A stretch of DNA of 64,000 bases from NCBI GenBank assembly GCA_041912595.1, contig JAYRMR010000022.1:18610-82609 (forward strand), given 5' to 3'. This DNA comes from Roseateles_B sp041912595 (GTDB taxonomy: Bacteria > Pseudomonadota > Gammaproteobacteria > Burkholderiales > Burkholderiaceae_C). Positions 16,225-26,676 of this stretch are shown one piece after another. The position numbers and the translations under genes are program-made. The notes under the pieces were generated by a model. That model was not told where the DNA came from and searched no databases. It saw only the letters and a list, made by a program, of their open reading frames with translations. The first letter of the stretch is position 1; each line of letters opens with the position of its first letter.

Positions 16225-16767
16225 ATGCAAAGCAACACCACCTTCTCCTTCCGCGGCCCGGTCGCGCACGGCCTGGTCCTGCTGACCGGACTGCTGGTAC
16301 TGAGCGCCCCGCTGGCCGCTACGGCCCAGGCGAGTCAAGGCTCCCAGGTCTACCGCTGCCCCGGCCCGCCGGTGCTCTACACGGATTCCCTTTCGCCGAA
16401 GGAAGCCCAGGAAAAGGGCTGCCGCACGATCGAGGGCTCGCCGGTGACGGTGGTGTCGGTGCCCAAGCCGGCGCGCCCGGCCGTCTCGGGGCCTGGCAAT
16501 GCTGATGGCTCGGCCGCCAAGGTGGACCAGACCCTGCAGAAGGCCCGCGACTCTGACCGCCGTGCCGTGCTGGAGCGCGAGCTCCGTGAAGCGGAAGGCA
16601 AGCTCGGCGAGCTGCAGAAGGAATACGCCAACGGCACGCCCGAGCGCCGCGGTGACGAGCGCAACTACCAGAAGTACCTGGACCGCGTGGCCGACCTCAA
16701 GGCCAGCATCTCGCGCCAGGAAGGCGACATCGCGGCCATCAAGCGGGAAATTTCCAAACTGCCCTGA
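16225..16767 (+). CDS. Secreted DUF4124-like protein with coiled coil
   Basis: The 180-residue protein has a signal peptide (LVLLTGLLVLSAPLAATAQA), then a short Cys-containing module (VYRCPGPPVLYTDSLSPKEAQEKGC) resembling the DUF4124 pattern of a YRC strand, YTD turn and second Cys. After a Pro/Ala linker comes a charged, heptad-like helix (VLERELREAEGKLGELQKEY, continuing to IKREISKLP). No enzymatic motif is visible. The same kind of gene commonly lies between glnA and ntrB in Burkholderiales; its function is not established. The ATG at 16225 is chosen because the signal peptide begins shortly after it. Confidence 0.75.
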   Translation: MQSNTTFSFRGPVAHGLVLLTGLLVLSAPLAATAQASQGSQVYRCPGPPVLYTDSLSPKEAQEKGCRTIEGSPVTVVSVPKPARPAVSGPGNADGSAAKVDQTLQKARDSDRRAVLERELREAEGKLGELQKEYANGTPERRGDERNYQKYLDRVADLKASISRQEGDIAAIKREISKLP

Positions 16768-16793
16768 GCAACGTGCCGGGGCTGGACTCCGAC

Positions 16794-17885
16794 ATGACTG
16801 CCATTGATCAAGACCCCGAGGGCCTGCGCGCCCTGGACATGCTGGCCACCATGGTGGCGCTCGTGCACCGCGATGGTGCCTGTGTGCATGTCAACGCGGC
16901 ACTGGAGACCCAGATGCAGCTCTCGCGCCGTGTGTTGGCGCGCAGCCATGTGCAGGACTGGCTCGAAGATGGGGCACGGCTGCGCGAGGCCATCGACGGC
17001 GTCTCCCGCAATGCCTATTCCAGCAGCCGCTTCGAGACCCTGCTGCGCCGGGGCCTGCGGCCGCACGAGGAGGCGCTGCCCGTCCAGGTGATCGTGAGCC
17101 AGACGGACTCGCCGGAGCTGCTGCTGCTCGAGCTGATCGAGAACGCCCAGCAGTCGCGCCAGGACCGCGAGGAGCGCACGCTGGATCAGGTGCAGGCGAC
17201 CAAGGAGCTGATCCGCAACCTCGCCCACGAGATCAAGAACCCGCTGGGCGGCATCCGCGGCGCGGCGCAGTTGCTGGCGCTGGAGCTGCAGCCCACCGAG
17301 CTCGGCCCCGAGCTGGCCGAGTACACCGACGTCATCATCCACGAGGCCGACCGCCTGCAGTCCCTCGTCGACCGCCTGCTGGCGCCGCACCGGCGCGCGC
17401 AGGTGGTGGGGGACGTCAACATCCACGAGGTCTGCGAACGCGTGCGCTCGCTGATCCTGGTCGAGTACCCCAAGGGGCTCAAGGTCCGGCGCGACTACGA
17501 CACCTCGCTGCCCGACTTCCGCGGGGACCGCGAGCAGCTGATCCAGGCGGTGCTCAACATCGTGCAGAACGCCGCCCAGGCCCTGGCGCCGCGCATCGCC
17601 GCCGGGGACGCCGAGATCGTGCTGCGCACGCGCGTGGCGCGGCAGGTCACCCTCGGCAAGCAGCGCTGGCGCCTGGCACTGGAATTGCATATCGAGGACA
17701 ACGGGCCGGGCGTGCCGCCCGAGATCCACGACCGCATCTTCTATCCCCTGGTCTCAGGGCGGGAGGGCGGTTCGGGCCTCGGGCTGACACTCTCGCAGAC
17801 GATCGCGCAACAGCACCAGGGCATGATCGACTGCGACAGCGAGCCTGGACGGACGGACTTCCGAATCACCCTGCCTTTGCCTTGA
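16794..17885 (+). CDS. glnL: Nitrogen-regulation sensor histidine kinase NtrB
   Basis: This cytoplasmic kinase/phosphatase phosphorylates NtrC under nitrogen limitation and is controlled by PII. It has an N-terminal PAS-like region (about residues 1-110), the H box NLAHEIKNPLGGIRGAAQLL (His145 from the ATG at 16794), the N box VLNIVQNAAQAL, and G boxes DNGPGVP and GSGLGLTLSQTIAQQH. An in-frame GTG at 16773 is an alternative start; neither has a strong ribosome site. There is no membrane segment, as expected for NtrB. It is followed after 30 bases by ntrC. Confidence 0.93.
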   Translation: MTAIDQDPEGLRALDMLATMVALVHRDGACVHVNAALETQMQLSRRVLARSHVQDWLEDGARLREAIDGVSRNAYSSSRFETLLRRGLRPHEEALPVQVIVSQTDSPELLLLELIENAQQSRQDREERTLDQVQATKELIRNLAHEIKNPLGGIRGAAQLLALELQPTELGPELAEYTDVIIHEADRLQSLVDRLLAPHRRAQVVGDVNIHEVCERVRSLILVEYPKGLKVRRDYDTSLPDFRGDREQLIQAVLNIVQNAAQALAPRIAAGDAEIVLRTRVARQVTLGKQRWRLALELHIEDNGPGVPPEIHDRIFYPLVSGREGGSGLGLTLSQTIAQQHQGMIDCDSEPGRTDFRITLPLP

Positions 17886-17915
17886 GGGAGTGCTTGTGGC
17901 AAAGGGGAGAGCTGC

Positions 17916-19418
<1,503 letters not shown>

Positions 19419-19431
19419 GCGCGGCCCGGGC

Positions 19432-20391
19432 TCAGGCGGGCAGCTTGTCCAGCCAGACGCCGATGCCCTGGGCGTTCAGCTCGATGTCCATGGCCAGCAG
19501 CGCCAGCTGCCGCTCGCGCGGCAGCGTGCAGCCGTGCGCGGCCAGCGAGTCCAGGTAGAGCCCGGACAGCGCCGCCTTGAGCGCCTCGTGGCGCTCCTCG
19601 GCGCCGCGCAGGGCCAGGCTCAGCGCCACGGTCTCGTCGAGCAGCGCCAGCAGCGCCTCGTGCAGCGCGCGGACCTCGCCCTCGCTCTGGCCGATCCGCC
19701 CGAAGTGCGTGAGCAGCATGCCCTGCGGCCGGGCGTCGACCATGCGCTGCATCGACTGCTTCAGCGCGTCCGGCTCGAACTGCACCGGCGTGCTCGTGGG
19801 GAAGACCCAGGGCCGGCCGTCCACGTCGAATTCGCGGTAGGACAGGCCGAAGGTGTCCCCCGTGAACCAGCAGCCGCTTCGCGCGTCGAAGAGGCAGTGG
19901 TGGTGGCGGGCATGGCCCGGCGTGTCGATCAGCAGCAGCTCGCGGCCGCCCACGTGCACGCGCTGGCCGTCCTCGCTGGCCACGGCGCGTTCGGCGGGCA
20001 CGGCCTGGAGCTGGCCGTAGGAGCGCTGCATCTCCTCCTCGCCGTAGACCGCGAGCGCCCCGGCCCACAGGGCGCGCGGATCCACCAGGTGGCGCAGGCC
20101 GCGCGGATGCGCCAGCAGCCGTGCCTGCGGCAGCGACTGCATCAGCAGCCCGACGCCCCCGGCGTGGTCCAGGTGCACATGCGTGGGGATCACCCAGTCC
20201 ACGGCCTCGGGCGCGAGCCCCAGGTGGGCGAGGGCGCCCAGCAGCCGCGGGACGGCATGGTTGGTGCCGGTGTCGATGAAGGCCGCGCGGCCCTCGTCGA
20301 CCACGAGGTAGGCGGCGTCGAAGTCGTCGCGCTGGAAGGCGGTGTCGATGCGGTACAGGCCGGGGCCCAAGGACAGCAGAAACGGTGGCAT
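19432..20391 (-). CDS. MBL-fold metallo-hydrolase
   Basis: The 319-residue protein has the metallo-beta-lactamase metal site T-H71-V-H73-L-D75-H76-AGG, a further His in DTPGHARHHH, Asp in FTGDTFGL, and a C-terminal His in LLTHFG, so both metal positions are complete. The long C-terminal helical region (about residues 235-319) is typical of the uncharacterised glyoxalase-II-like group in proteobacteria. The substrate is unknown. It ends 13 bases from ntrC, tail to tail, and is divergent from def with about 50 bases between the starts. Confidence 0.85.
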   Translation of the reverse strand: MPPFLLSLGPGLYRIDTAFQRDDFDAAYLVVDEGRAAFIDTGTNHAVPRLLGALAHLGLAPEAVDWVIPTHVHLDHAGGVGLLMQSLPQARLLAHPRGLRHLVDPRALWAGALAVYGEEEMQRSYGQLQAVPAERAVASEDGQRVHVGGRELLLIDTPGHARHHHCLFDARSGCWFTGDTFGLSYREFDVDGRPWVFPTSTPVQFEPDALKQSMQRMVDARPQGMLLTHFGRIGQSEGEVRALHEALLALLDETVALSLALRGAEERHEALKAALSGLYLDSLAAHGCTLPRERQLALLAMDIELNAQGIGVWLDKLPA

Positions 20392-20442
20392 GCAGGCTCC
20401 CTAGAATGCCCGCAACGATAACTGATGCGTGAGGACGACCCC

Positions 20443-20979
20443 ATGGCTGTTCGCGAGCTGCTGAAGATGGGCGATGAGCGCCTGCTGCGTGTGGCCCAGC
20501 CGGTGACGGCATTCGGCACGCCCGAGCTGGCGGCGCTCATCGAGGACATGCAGGACACGATGACGGCCGCGAACGGGGCGGGCCTCGCCGCGCCGCAGAT
20601 CGGCGTGGACCTGCAGGTGGTCCTGTTCGGCTTCGAGCGCAACGAGCGCTACCCGGAGGCGCCGCCGGTGCCGCTGACGGTGCTGATCAACCCCGTCATC
20701 ACGCCGCTGGGCGAGGCCGAGGAGGACGGCTGGGAGGGCTGCCTCTCGGTACCGGGCCTGCGTGGCGTCGTGCCCCGCTGGCAGCGCATCCGCTACAGCG
20801 GTGTCGACCCTCAGGGCCGGCCCATCGAGCGCGAGGCCGAGGGCTTCCATGCGCGGGTGGTGCAGCACGAGTGCGACCACCTCATCGGGCGGCTCTACCC
20901 CTCGCGCATCCGGGACTTCAGCCGCTTCGGCTACACCTCGGTCCTGTTCCCCGACCTGGACCCGAACACGGACGACTGA
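20443..20979 (+). CDS. def: Peptide deformylase
   Basis: This 178-residue metalloenzyme removes the formyl group from nascent proteins. All three motifs are present: GAGLAAPQIGV, WEGCLSVPG (metal ligand Cys100) and QHECDHL (His142, Glu143, His146), with the Cys-His-His spacings of the E. coli enzyme. I prefer the ATG at 20443 because GAGGAC precedes it and MAVRELLKMGD is the usual N-terminus; an ATG at 20425 is in frame. No methionyl-tRNA formyltransferase gene is adjacent, so this may be one of several deformylases in the genome. Confidence 0.94.
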   Translation: MAVRELLKMGDERLLRVAQPVTAFGTPELAALIEDMQDTMTAANGAGLAAPQIGVDLQVVLFGFERNERYPEAPPVPLTVLINPVITPLGEAEEDGWEGCLSVPGLRGVVPRWQRIRYSGVDPQGRPIEREAEGFHARVVQHECDHLIGRLYPSRIRDFSRFGYTSVLFPDLDPNTDD

Positions 20980-21097
20980 ACACGGGCGGCTGAACGCCCG
21001 CGTTCGCAGCGCGGGCGAACTCCGCCCACCTGTTACATCCGCGGCGTCATCCCGCAGGCGGCCTGCTGCGTTGGGGCTGCAGCCGAGGAGAGCCTCC

Positions 21098-23149
21098 ATG
21101 CCCACAACGACATCGTCCCGCGCCCGACCCTGGCGCCCCCTGGCCACCGCGCTGCTGCTGGCCGCCAGCCTCTGGGCGCCGATGGCGCATGCGGAGGATC
21201 CGCCCACGCGCGCGGCCCGCGTCGCCGAGACACAGGGCACGGCCTGGGTCTTCGATGCCGAGACCAAAGACTGGCAGCGCCTCGCGCCTAATCAGACGCT
21301 GGGGGAGGGGGACCGCATCCGCACCGAGCGCGACGGCCGCCTCGCCCTCCGCGTGGGCTCCACGAGCCTGTGGGTGGACCAGTCCGCTGACCTCGAACTG
21401 AGCCGCCTCGACGAGGACCACCTCGAGCTGTTGCTCGCCCGCGGCCAGCTGGGCCTGCGCCTGCGCAACGCCGAGGCCGTGCGCGAGCTGCAGGTGCGCA
21501 CGCGCGAGGGGCGCTTCTCCTTCGAGCGCAAGGGCCTGTACCGCATCGACCAGCTCGACCGCGGCAGCCGCGCCTACAACTGGGAGGGCGAGCTGCGCTT
21601 CGAGGCCCGCGCGCCGGGCACGCCGCCCGTGTGGCTGCAGCCCAATGAACAGGCCGAGTTCTGGTGGGGCGACGGCCCGCGCGTCGAGCGCCAGGTGCTG
21701 GAGCGCGATCGCTTCGCCGACTGGCTGCTGGGCATGAACCGCAGCGAGGGCGACCTGCCGGCCTACCGCTATGTCTCGCCTGAGATGACCGGCGCCGAGG
21801 ACCTTGACCGCCACGGGCGCTGGGAGGCCTCGGACGAGTACGGCACCGTCTGGATTCCGCAGCAGGTGGCGCCGGACTGGGCCCCCTACCGCTACGGCCG
21901 CTGGACCTGGACCCGCCACTGGGGCTGGACCTGGGTGGACGATGCGCCCTGGGGCTTCGCGCCCTTCCACTACGGCCGCTGGGTCATGGTGCGCGAGCGC
22001 TGGTGCTGGGTGCCCGGCCGCTATGTCGCGCGCCCGGTCTATGCGCCGGCCCTGGTGGCCTGGGTGGGCGGCCCGAACGTGAGCGTGGGCATCAGCATCG
22101 GCGCGCGGCCGGTGCCGCGCTATGGCTGGTATCCGCTGGCCCCGCGCGAGGTCTATGTGCCGAGCTACCGCCACACCCCGCATTACGAGCAGCGCATCAA
22201 CCGTGAGCATGACCCCGTGACCGTGGTGAACCGCGGCCCGGCCCCGGTGCCGCGCAGCAACCGCGACGTGCATGGCGCCGTCAGCGTCTGGAACGATGGG
22301 GCCGCCCGCGCGGTGGCCCCTGCCGACACCCACGTGCCGCTACGGCCGCTGCCGCAGGCGCCCGGCCGTCAGGAGTGGCGTCCGCAGGAGGCCCGCGGCG
22401 ATGCCGGCGTCCCGCTGCGGGCCCTGCCGGGCCAGGCCTCCGCGATGCCTGCGGTGCCGGGCGTGGCCACGCCGCTCGACCTTTCCCCGGCTCGCCGGGA
22501 CGGGGGACGCGGCCGGGGCGATCGTGGCGAGGATCCGGGCCCGGGCGTGCCGGTGCGCTTGCAGCCGGGCCAGGCACCGGTGATGAACTCGACGCCCCCG
22601 GTGGCGCCGCCCGCCGCGGTGCCGGTGCCCCAGGTCAGCGTGCCGGCCGCGCCCACCGCCGTGCCGCAGGTCGTGCCGGCCCGTCCGCGTGACGACGGCC
22701 CGCCCCTGCGCCGCCTGCCCGACACGCCCTCGCGCCTGGAGGGTCGCGAACCGGCCCAACAGATGTCGGGGCAGGGTCCGACGGCGCTCCCCGAGCGCGC
22801 GTTCCAGGAGCGCCAGGACCGCGATCGCCAGGACCGCGAGCGTGCCGACCGTGAACGCCAGGACCGCGAGCGCCTGATGGAGCGCGACCGCCAGGAACGC
22901 CAGGAGCGCGTGGACCGCCTGGAGCGCCAGGAGCGCCAGCAGCGCTTCGAGCAGCAGCAGCGGGAGGTGCCCCTGCGCCAGATTCAGCCGGAGCGCCCCC
23001 GCGAGATGCCTCGTGAGGTGGTCCGCGAGCCGGTCCGTGCGCCGGAGGTGCCGCGCGCGGCGCCCCCGCAGCGCCAGGAGGAGGCACGGCCCGCGCGGCC
23101 GGCCCCGCAGGACAACGTGCCACGCAAGGGCCGCCAGGACGAGCGCTGA
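21098..23149 (+). CDS. Secreted DUF6600/FecR-like protein with charged repeat tail
   Basis: The 683-residue protein begins with a signal peptide (ATALLLAASLWAPMAHA). Residues of roughly 30-170 are FecR-like (VAETQGTAWVFD, RLAPNQTLGEGDRIRTE, ALRVGSTSLWVD). A Trp/Tyr-rich DUF6600 region follows, with YGTVWIPQQVAPDWAPYRYG, WTWVDDAPWGFAPFHYGRW and WCWVPGRYVARP. The last 250 residues are low complexity, first Pro/Val-rich, then a Gln-Asp-Arg-Glu run of ERQDRDRQDRER type that should form a highly charged helix. The start at 21098 has a GAGGAG site. The role is unknown; family members are exported envelope proteins. Confidence 0.85.
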   Translation: MPTTTSSRARPWRPLATALLLAASLWAPMAHAEDPPTRAARVAETQGTAWVFDAETKDWQRLAPNQTLGEGDRIRTERDGRLALRVGSTSLWVDQSADLELSRLDEDHLELLLARGQLGLRLRNAEAVRELQVRTREGRFSFERKGLYRIDQLDRGSRAYNWEGELRFEARAPGTPPVWLQPNEQAEFWWGDGPRVERQVLERDRFADWLLGMNRSEGDLPAYRYVSPEMTGAEDLDRHGRWEASDEYGTVWIPQQVAPDWAPYRYGRWTWTRHWGWTWVDDAPWGFAPFHYGRWVMVRERWCWVPGRYVARPVYAPALVAWVGGPNVSVGISIGARPVPRYGWYPLAPREVYVPSYRHTPHYEQRINREHDPVTVVNRGPAPVPRSNRDVHGAVSVWNDGAARAVAPADTHVPLRPLPQAPGRQEWRPQEARGDAGVPLRALPGQASAMPAVPGVATPLDLSPARRDGGRGRGDRGEDPGPGVPVRLQPGQAPVMNSTPPVAPPAAVPVPQVSVPAAPTAVPQVVPARPRDDGPPLRRLPDTPSRLEGREPAQQMSGQGPTALPERAFQERQDRDRQDRERADRERQDRERLMERDRQERQERVDRLERQERQQRFEQQQREVPLRQIQPERPREMPREVVREPVRAPEVPRAAPPQRQEEARPARPAPQDNVPRKGRQDER

Positions 23150-23174
23150 GCCGCCGGGCGGGGCAGGGCGCCGC

Positions 23175-23807
23175 TCAGAGCAGCGGCGCGAGCCCCTTCC
23201 AGACCTGCTCCAGCATCAGCGGGTGAGCCTTGGCCAGCGGGTGGATGCGGTCGGCCTGGAACCAGGCCTCGGCGTCGGGGCGATCGGCCACGCCCGCGAG
23301 CAGGAAGGGCACGAGCCCGGCCTTCTCCTCGCGGGCCACGGTCTCGAAGATGTCCGCGAATTCCTTGCCGTAGGCGGCGCCGTAGTTGGCTGGCATCTGC
23401 ATGCCTACCACCAGCACGCGGGCGCCGGCCTTGCGGCTGTCCTGGACCATGGCGCGCAGGTTGTCGCGGGTCATGGCGAGCGGCAGGCCGCGCAGGGCAT
23501 CGTTGCCGCCCAGCTCGATGATGACGTGGCTCGGCTGCTCCTTCTTGAGCAGCGCACCAAGGCGTGAGCGCCCGCCCGAGGTCGTTTCCCCGCTGATGCT
23601 GGCGTTGACCACCTCGATCTCGCGCTTCTGCGCCTTCAGCCGCGCCTCGAGCAGGGCCACCCAGCCGCTGCCGCGCGCGAGGCCGTATTCGGCCGAGATG
23701 CTGTCGCCCAGCACCAGGATCTTGCGTTTCGTCGCGCTGGCATGACCTGGCACCAACAGCAGGGCCAGGCTCAGGCTAGAGTAGGCCATCCACATTCGGC
23801 GTTGCAT
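23175..23807 (-). CDS. tesA: Periplasmic SGNH-family esterase/lysophospholipase (TesA type)
   Basis: The 210-residue product has a signal peptide (MAYSSLSLALLLVPGHASA) and the SGNH hydrolase blocks: GDSISAEYG (Ser36), the Gly in SGETTSGGRS, GGND, and the C-terminal DRIHP with catalytic Asp and His. Homologues are the E. coli thioesterase I/protease I/lysophospholipase L1 and Pseudomonas arylesterase. The ATG at 23807 is preceded on its strand by AGGAG. It is divergent from an ABC ATPase gene with only 10 bases between the start codons, the same tesA-ybbA pairing as in E. coli. Confidence 0.92.
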   Translation of the reverse strand: MQRRMWMAYSSLSLALLLVPGHASATKRKILVLGDSISAEYGLARGSGWVALLEARLKAQKREIEVVNASISGETTSGGRSRLGALLKKEQPSHVIIELGGNDALRGLPLAMTRDNLRAMVQDSRKAGARVLVVGMQMPANYGAAYGKEFADIFETVAREEKAGLVPFLLAGVADRPDAEAWFQADRIHPLAKAHPLMLEQVWKGLAPLL

Positions 23808-23817
23808 CGCGCTCCTC

Positions 23818-24522
<705 letters not shown>

Positions 24523-24526
24523 CGGA

Positions 24527-24703
24527 CCCGGCGCCAGGCCGGGCCTCACATGAAACAGCCCGACGCAAGGCCGGGCCTCACATGAAACAGCCCGACGCAA
24601 GGCCGGGCCTCACATGAAACAACCCGGCGCAAGGCCGGGCGTACATGAAAAAGCCCGGCACGAGGCCGGGCGCATATGAAAAAACCCGGCACGAGGCCGG
24701 GTT
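24527..24703 (-). terminator. Array of six tandem terminator-like hairpins
   Basis: Six hairpins repeat every 31-32 bases, with CCC starts at 24527, 24559, 24591, 24623, 24654 and 24685. Read on the minus strand, each is a GCCCGGC/GCCGGGC-type stem followed by a T-tract and CATG or CATATG. The copy nearest the peptidylprolyl isomerase gene (24683-24703) has the longest stem and six Ts; T-tracts shrink with distance. In the two middle copies the base change keeps a G.U pair on the minus strand but makes an A.C mismatch on the plus strand, so the array works for the minus-strand gene. Confidence 0.85.
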
Positions 24704-24743
24704 CTTCAGCGAGCCGCCGCGCAGCGGCTCAGGGGACTCAAGC

Positions 24744-25544
24744 TCACTGAGCGAACTTGTAGTCGGTCTTGGCCTTCTCGACCAGCTCGCGCTGGAAGTT
24801 GCCCATCTTCTGCTGCTCGATGCGCTGCTTGATCTGACCCTTGACGTCGTCGAAGGCCGGGAAGGTGGCTTCGCGGGTGTCTTCCAGCTTGATGATGTGG
24901 AAGCCGAACTGCGACTTCACCGGCTCCTGGGTCATCTCACCCTTCTTCAGGGCGGTCATGGCCTTGGAGAACTCGGGCACGAAGTTGTTGGGGTTGGCGA
25001 AGTCCAGGTCGCCGCCATTGGCTGCCGAGCCGGTGTCCTTGGAGTTCTTGGACGCGAGTTCCTCGAACTTGGCGCCGCCGTTGAGCTGCTTGATCAGGGC
25101 CTTGGCCTCGTCTTCCTTCTCGACGAGGATGTGGCGGGCACGGTATTCCATGCCGCTGTTGGCCGCCTTGAACTGGTCGTATTCCTTCTGCGCTTCGGCA
25201 TCGGTGACCGGGTTCTTGGCCTTGTAGTCTTCCATCAGGCCGCGGATCAGGATCATCTGGCGAGCCAGTTCCATCTGGATCTTGTAGTCGGCGCTGGCGG
25301 GGATGCCGCGCTTCTCGGCTTCCTGGATGAAGATTTCGCGGCGGACGACTTCGTCCTTGACCTGCGTCTCCAGCTCCGGCGTGCGGGGCTGGCCGTTCTT
25401 GGTGACTTGCTGGATCAGCTGGTCCACACGCGCCTTGGGCACGGCCTTGCCGTTCACCGTCGCGATGTTCTGGGCGCTGGCCGACAGGGGTGCCAGCGCT
25501 GCGGTCAGGGCCGCGATCGAGGCGGCGAGCACAATCTTCTTCAT
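24744..25544 (-). CDS. Periplasmic parvulin-type peptidylprolyl isomerase
   Basis: The 266-residue protein has a signal peptide (MKKIVLAASIAALTAALAPLSASA), an N-terminal helical chaperone region, and a parvulin domain at about residues 125-225 (YRARHILVEKEDEAKALIKQL, FEELASKNSKDTGSAANGGDL, VPEFSKAM, PVKSQFGFHIIKLED). It should catalyse cis-trans isomerisation of prolyl bonds and assist outer-membrane or secreted protein folding, as PrsA/PpiC/SurA relatives do. The ATG at 25544 starts the signal peptide; an in-frame TTG 18 bases upstream is less likely. It lies downstream of bolA and ends in an array of terminators. Confidence 0.92.
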   Translation of the reverse strand: MKKIVLAASIAALTAALAPLSASAQNIATVNGKAVPKARVDQLIQQVTKNGQPRTPELETQVKDEVVRREIFIQEAEKRGIPASADYKIQMELARQMILIRGLMEDYKAKNPVTDAEAQKEYDQFKAANSGMEYRARHILVEKEDEAKALIKQLNGGAKFEELASKNSKDTGSAANGGDLDFANPNNFVPEFSKAMTALKKGEMTQEPVKSQFGFHIIKLEDTREATFPAFDDVKGQIKQRIEQQKMGNFQRELVEKAKTDYKFAQ

Positions 25545-25571
25545 GGACGTTGGGCCTTTCAACAGACTCCA

Positions 25572-25590
25572 CCGGTGAACTTGCCACCGG
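25572..25590 (-). promoter_or_regulatory. Hairpin in the peptidylprolyl isomerase leader
   Basis: CCGGTG and CACCGG form a 6-bp stem 28 bases before the start codon, and a second small stem (CCGCG/CGCGG) lies at 25607-25619. There is no T-run. They may stabilise or modulate the leader of this gene, which is separated from bolA by 138 bases and may have its own promoter there. Confidence 0.35.
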
Positions 25591-25682
25591 ATCTATCAGA
25601 GATACACCGCGTTACGCGGCGAGGTTTGGATAAAAACAGACGCCCTCGAAACCAGCGGGTTCGGGGCGCCGTACAGAGCAGC

Positions 25683-25985
25683 TCAGGGTTCCCCCGGAGC
25701 TTTGGCTTCGATGGCCAGGGCATGGATGCCGCGGCGCATCTGCTCAGCCAGCAAATCATATACGAGCCGGTGGCGCGCGACCTTCGTGAGACCCCTGAAG
25801 CGCTCGCTCACGACGCGCACCGTGTAGTGCCCGCCTTCGCGCGCGCCGGCGTGGCCGGCATGGAGGGCGCTGTCGTCCTGCACCTCGAGGTGCTGGGGCT
25901 GGAGGCCGTCGCGCAGCTGCTGCTCGATCACGGCCGTGGAGGCGCGGGGGGCGTCGCTCGTGGCGTTGTTCAAGGCGTTGTTCAT
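25683..25985 (-). CDS. bolA: BolA-family protein
   Basis: The 100-residue protein contains the BolA helix-turn fold: VIEQQLRDGLQPQHLEVQDDS, HYTVRVVSERFRGLTKVARHRLVYDLL and GIHALAIEAKAP. BolA proteins pair with monothiol glutaredoxins in iron-sulfur handling and affect cell shape and stress responses. The ATG at 25985 overlaps the stop of yciB (ATGA), so it is translationally coupled to the septation-protein gene. A BolA next to a septation-type membrane protein and MsrB is a frequent arrangement in beta-proteobacteria. Confidence 0.92.
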   Translation of the reverse strand: MNNALNNATSDAPRASTAVIEQQLRDGLQPQHLEVQDDSALHAGHAGAREGGHYTVRVVSERFRGLTKVARHRLVYDLLAEQMRRGIHALAIEAKAPGEP

Positions 25986-26650
25986 GGGGCGTGGCCCTCC
26001 TTGGCGGGCTCGTCGGCCCCGTCGGCCTGGGCGGCCGGTTCGATGATGTGGCGGCTCATGTAGAGCCCCTGGCCCAGCGTGAACAGCACGAAGAGACCCG
26101 TCACGCCGAAGACCTTGAAGTTGGCCCAGGTGGCGGTCGGGTAGTGAAAAGCAACGTAAAGATTCAGGAAGCCGAGCGCCACGAAGAACAGCACGGAGCC
26201 GAGATTCATGCGCCGCCAGGCGAGGTCGGGCAGCTGCACGTCCTTTTCCATCATGCTGCGCAGCAGGTTCTTGCGGAACACGAGGTCGCTCACGAGGAAC
26301 ACCACGGCCATGCCCCAGTAGAGGCCGGTGGGCTTCCACTTGATGAAGGTCTCGTCGTGCAGCCAGACCGTCAGACCGCCCAGCACCACGACCAGCGCGA
26401 GGCTGATCCACAGCATCAGGTCGATCTTGTGGCCGCGCAGCTTGGTGATGAGCGCCTGCGCCAGCGTGGACACCATCACCACGAGCGTGGCCAGCAGCAC
26501 GGGGGCCTCCTCGGGGCCCACGGTGCCGCCGGACACCATGAAGCCGAAGTGCGAGGAGGCGAAGGCCGCGGCCGCGGCCTTGTGGCCCTCCGCGAACTTG
26601 AAGGTGCCGAAGAAGAGGATCAGCGGCAGGAAATCGAGCAGAAGCTTCAT
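25982..26650 (-). CDS. yciB: Inner-membrane septation protein A family (YciB/IspZ)
   Basis: The 222-residue protein begins MKLLLDFLPLILFFGTFK, the family hallmark, and has five or six membrane segments. HKIDLMLWISLALVVVLGGLTVWLHDETFIKWKPTGLYW is split across two conserved blocks (KI.LM and KWKPT) typical of YciB. Residues MNLGSVLFFVALGFLNLYVAF and FKVFGVTGLFVLFTLGQ follow. At 222 residues it is longer than the usual 180 because of a polar C-terminal tail (EPAAQADGADEPAKEGHAP). The family affects cell envelope synthesis and elongation. It follows msrB by 26 bases and overlaps bolA. Confidence 0.92.
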   Translation of the reverse strand: MKLLLDFLPLILFFGTFKFAEGHKAAAAAFASSHFGFMVSGGTVGPEEAPVLLATLVVMVSTLAQALITKLRGHKIDLMLWISLALVVVLGGLTVWLHDETFIKWKPTGLYWGMAVVFLVSDLVFRKNLLRSMMEKDVQLPDLAWRRMNLGSVLFFVALGFLNLYVAFHYPTATWANFKVFGVTGLFVLFTLGQGLYMSRHIIEPAAQADGADEPAKEGHAP

Positions 26651-26676
26651 GGAGACGGTGTCAGCGCCTGAATCGA

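Noticed and set aside
13378..16338. Very long open frame on the minus strand (986 codons) across the CinA-like gene and glnA
   Set aside because: High GC content leaves antisense frames open; its translation has low-complexity His/Ala/Gly/Arg composition and no domain, while the sense genes are clear.
24527..24703. Regular 31-32 bp repeat resembling a CRISPR array
   Set aside because: There are no unique spacers; each unit is the same hairpin plus a T-tract on the minus strand, and no cas gene is nearby.
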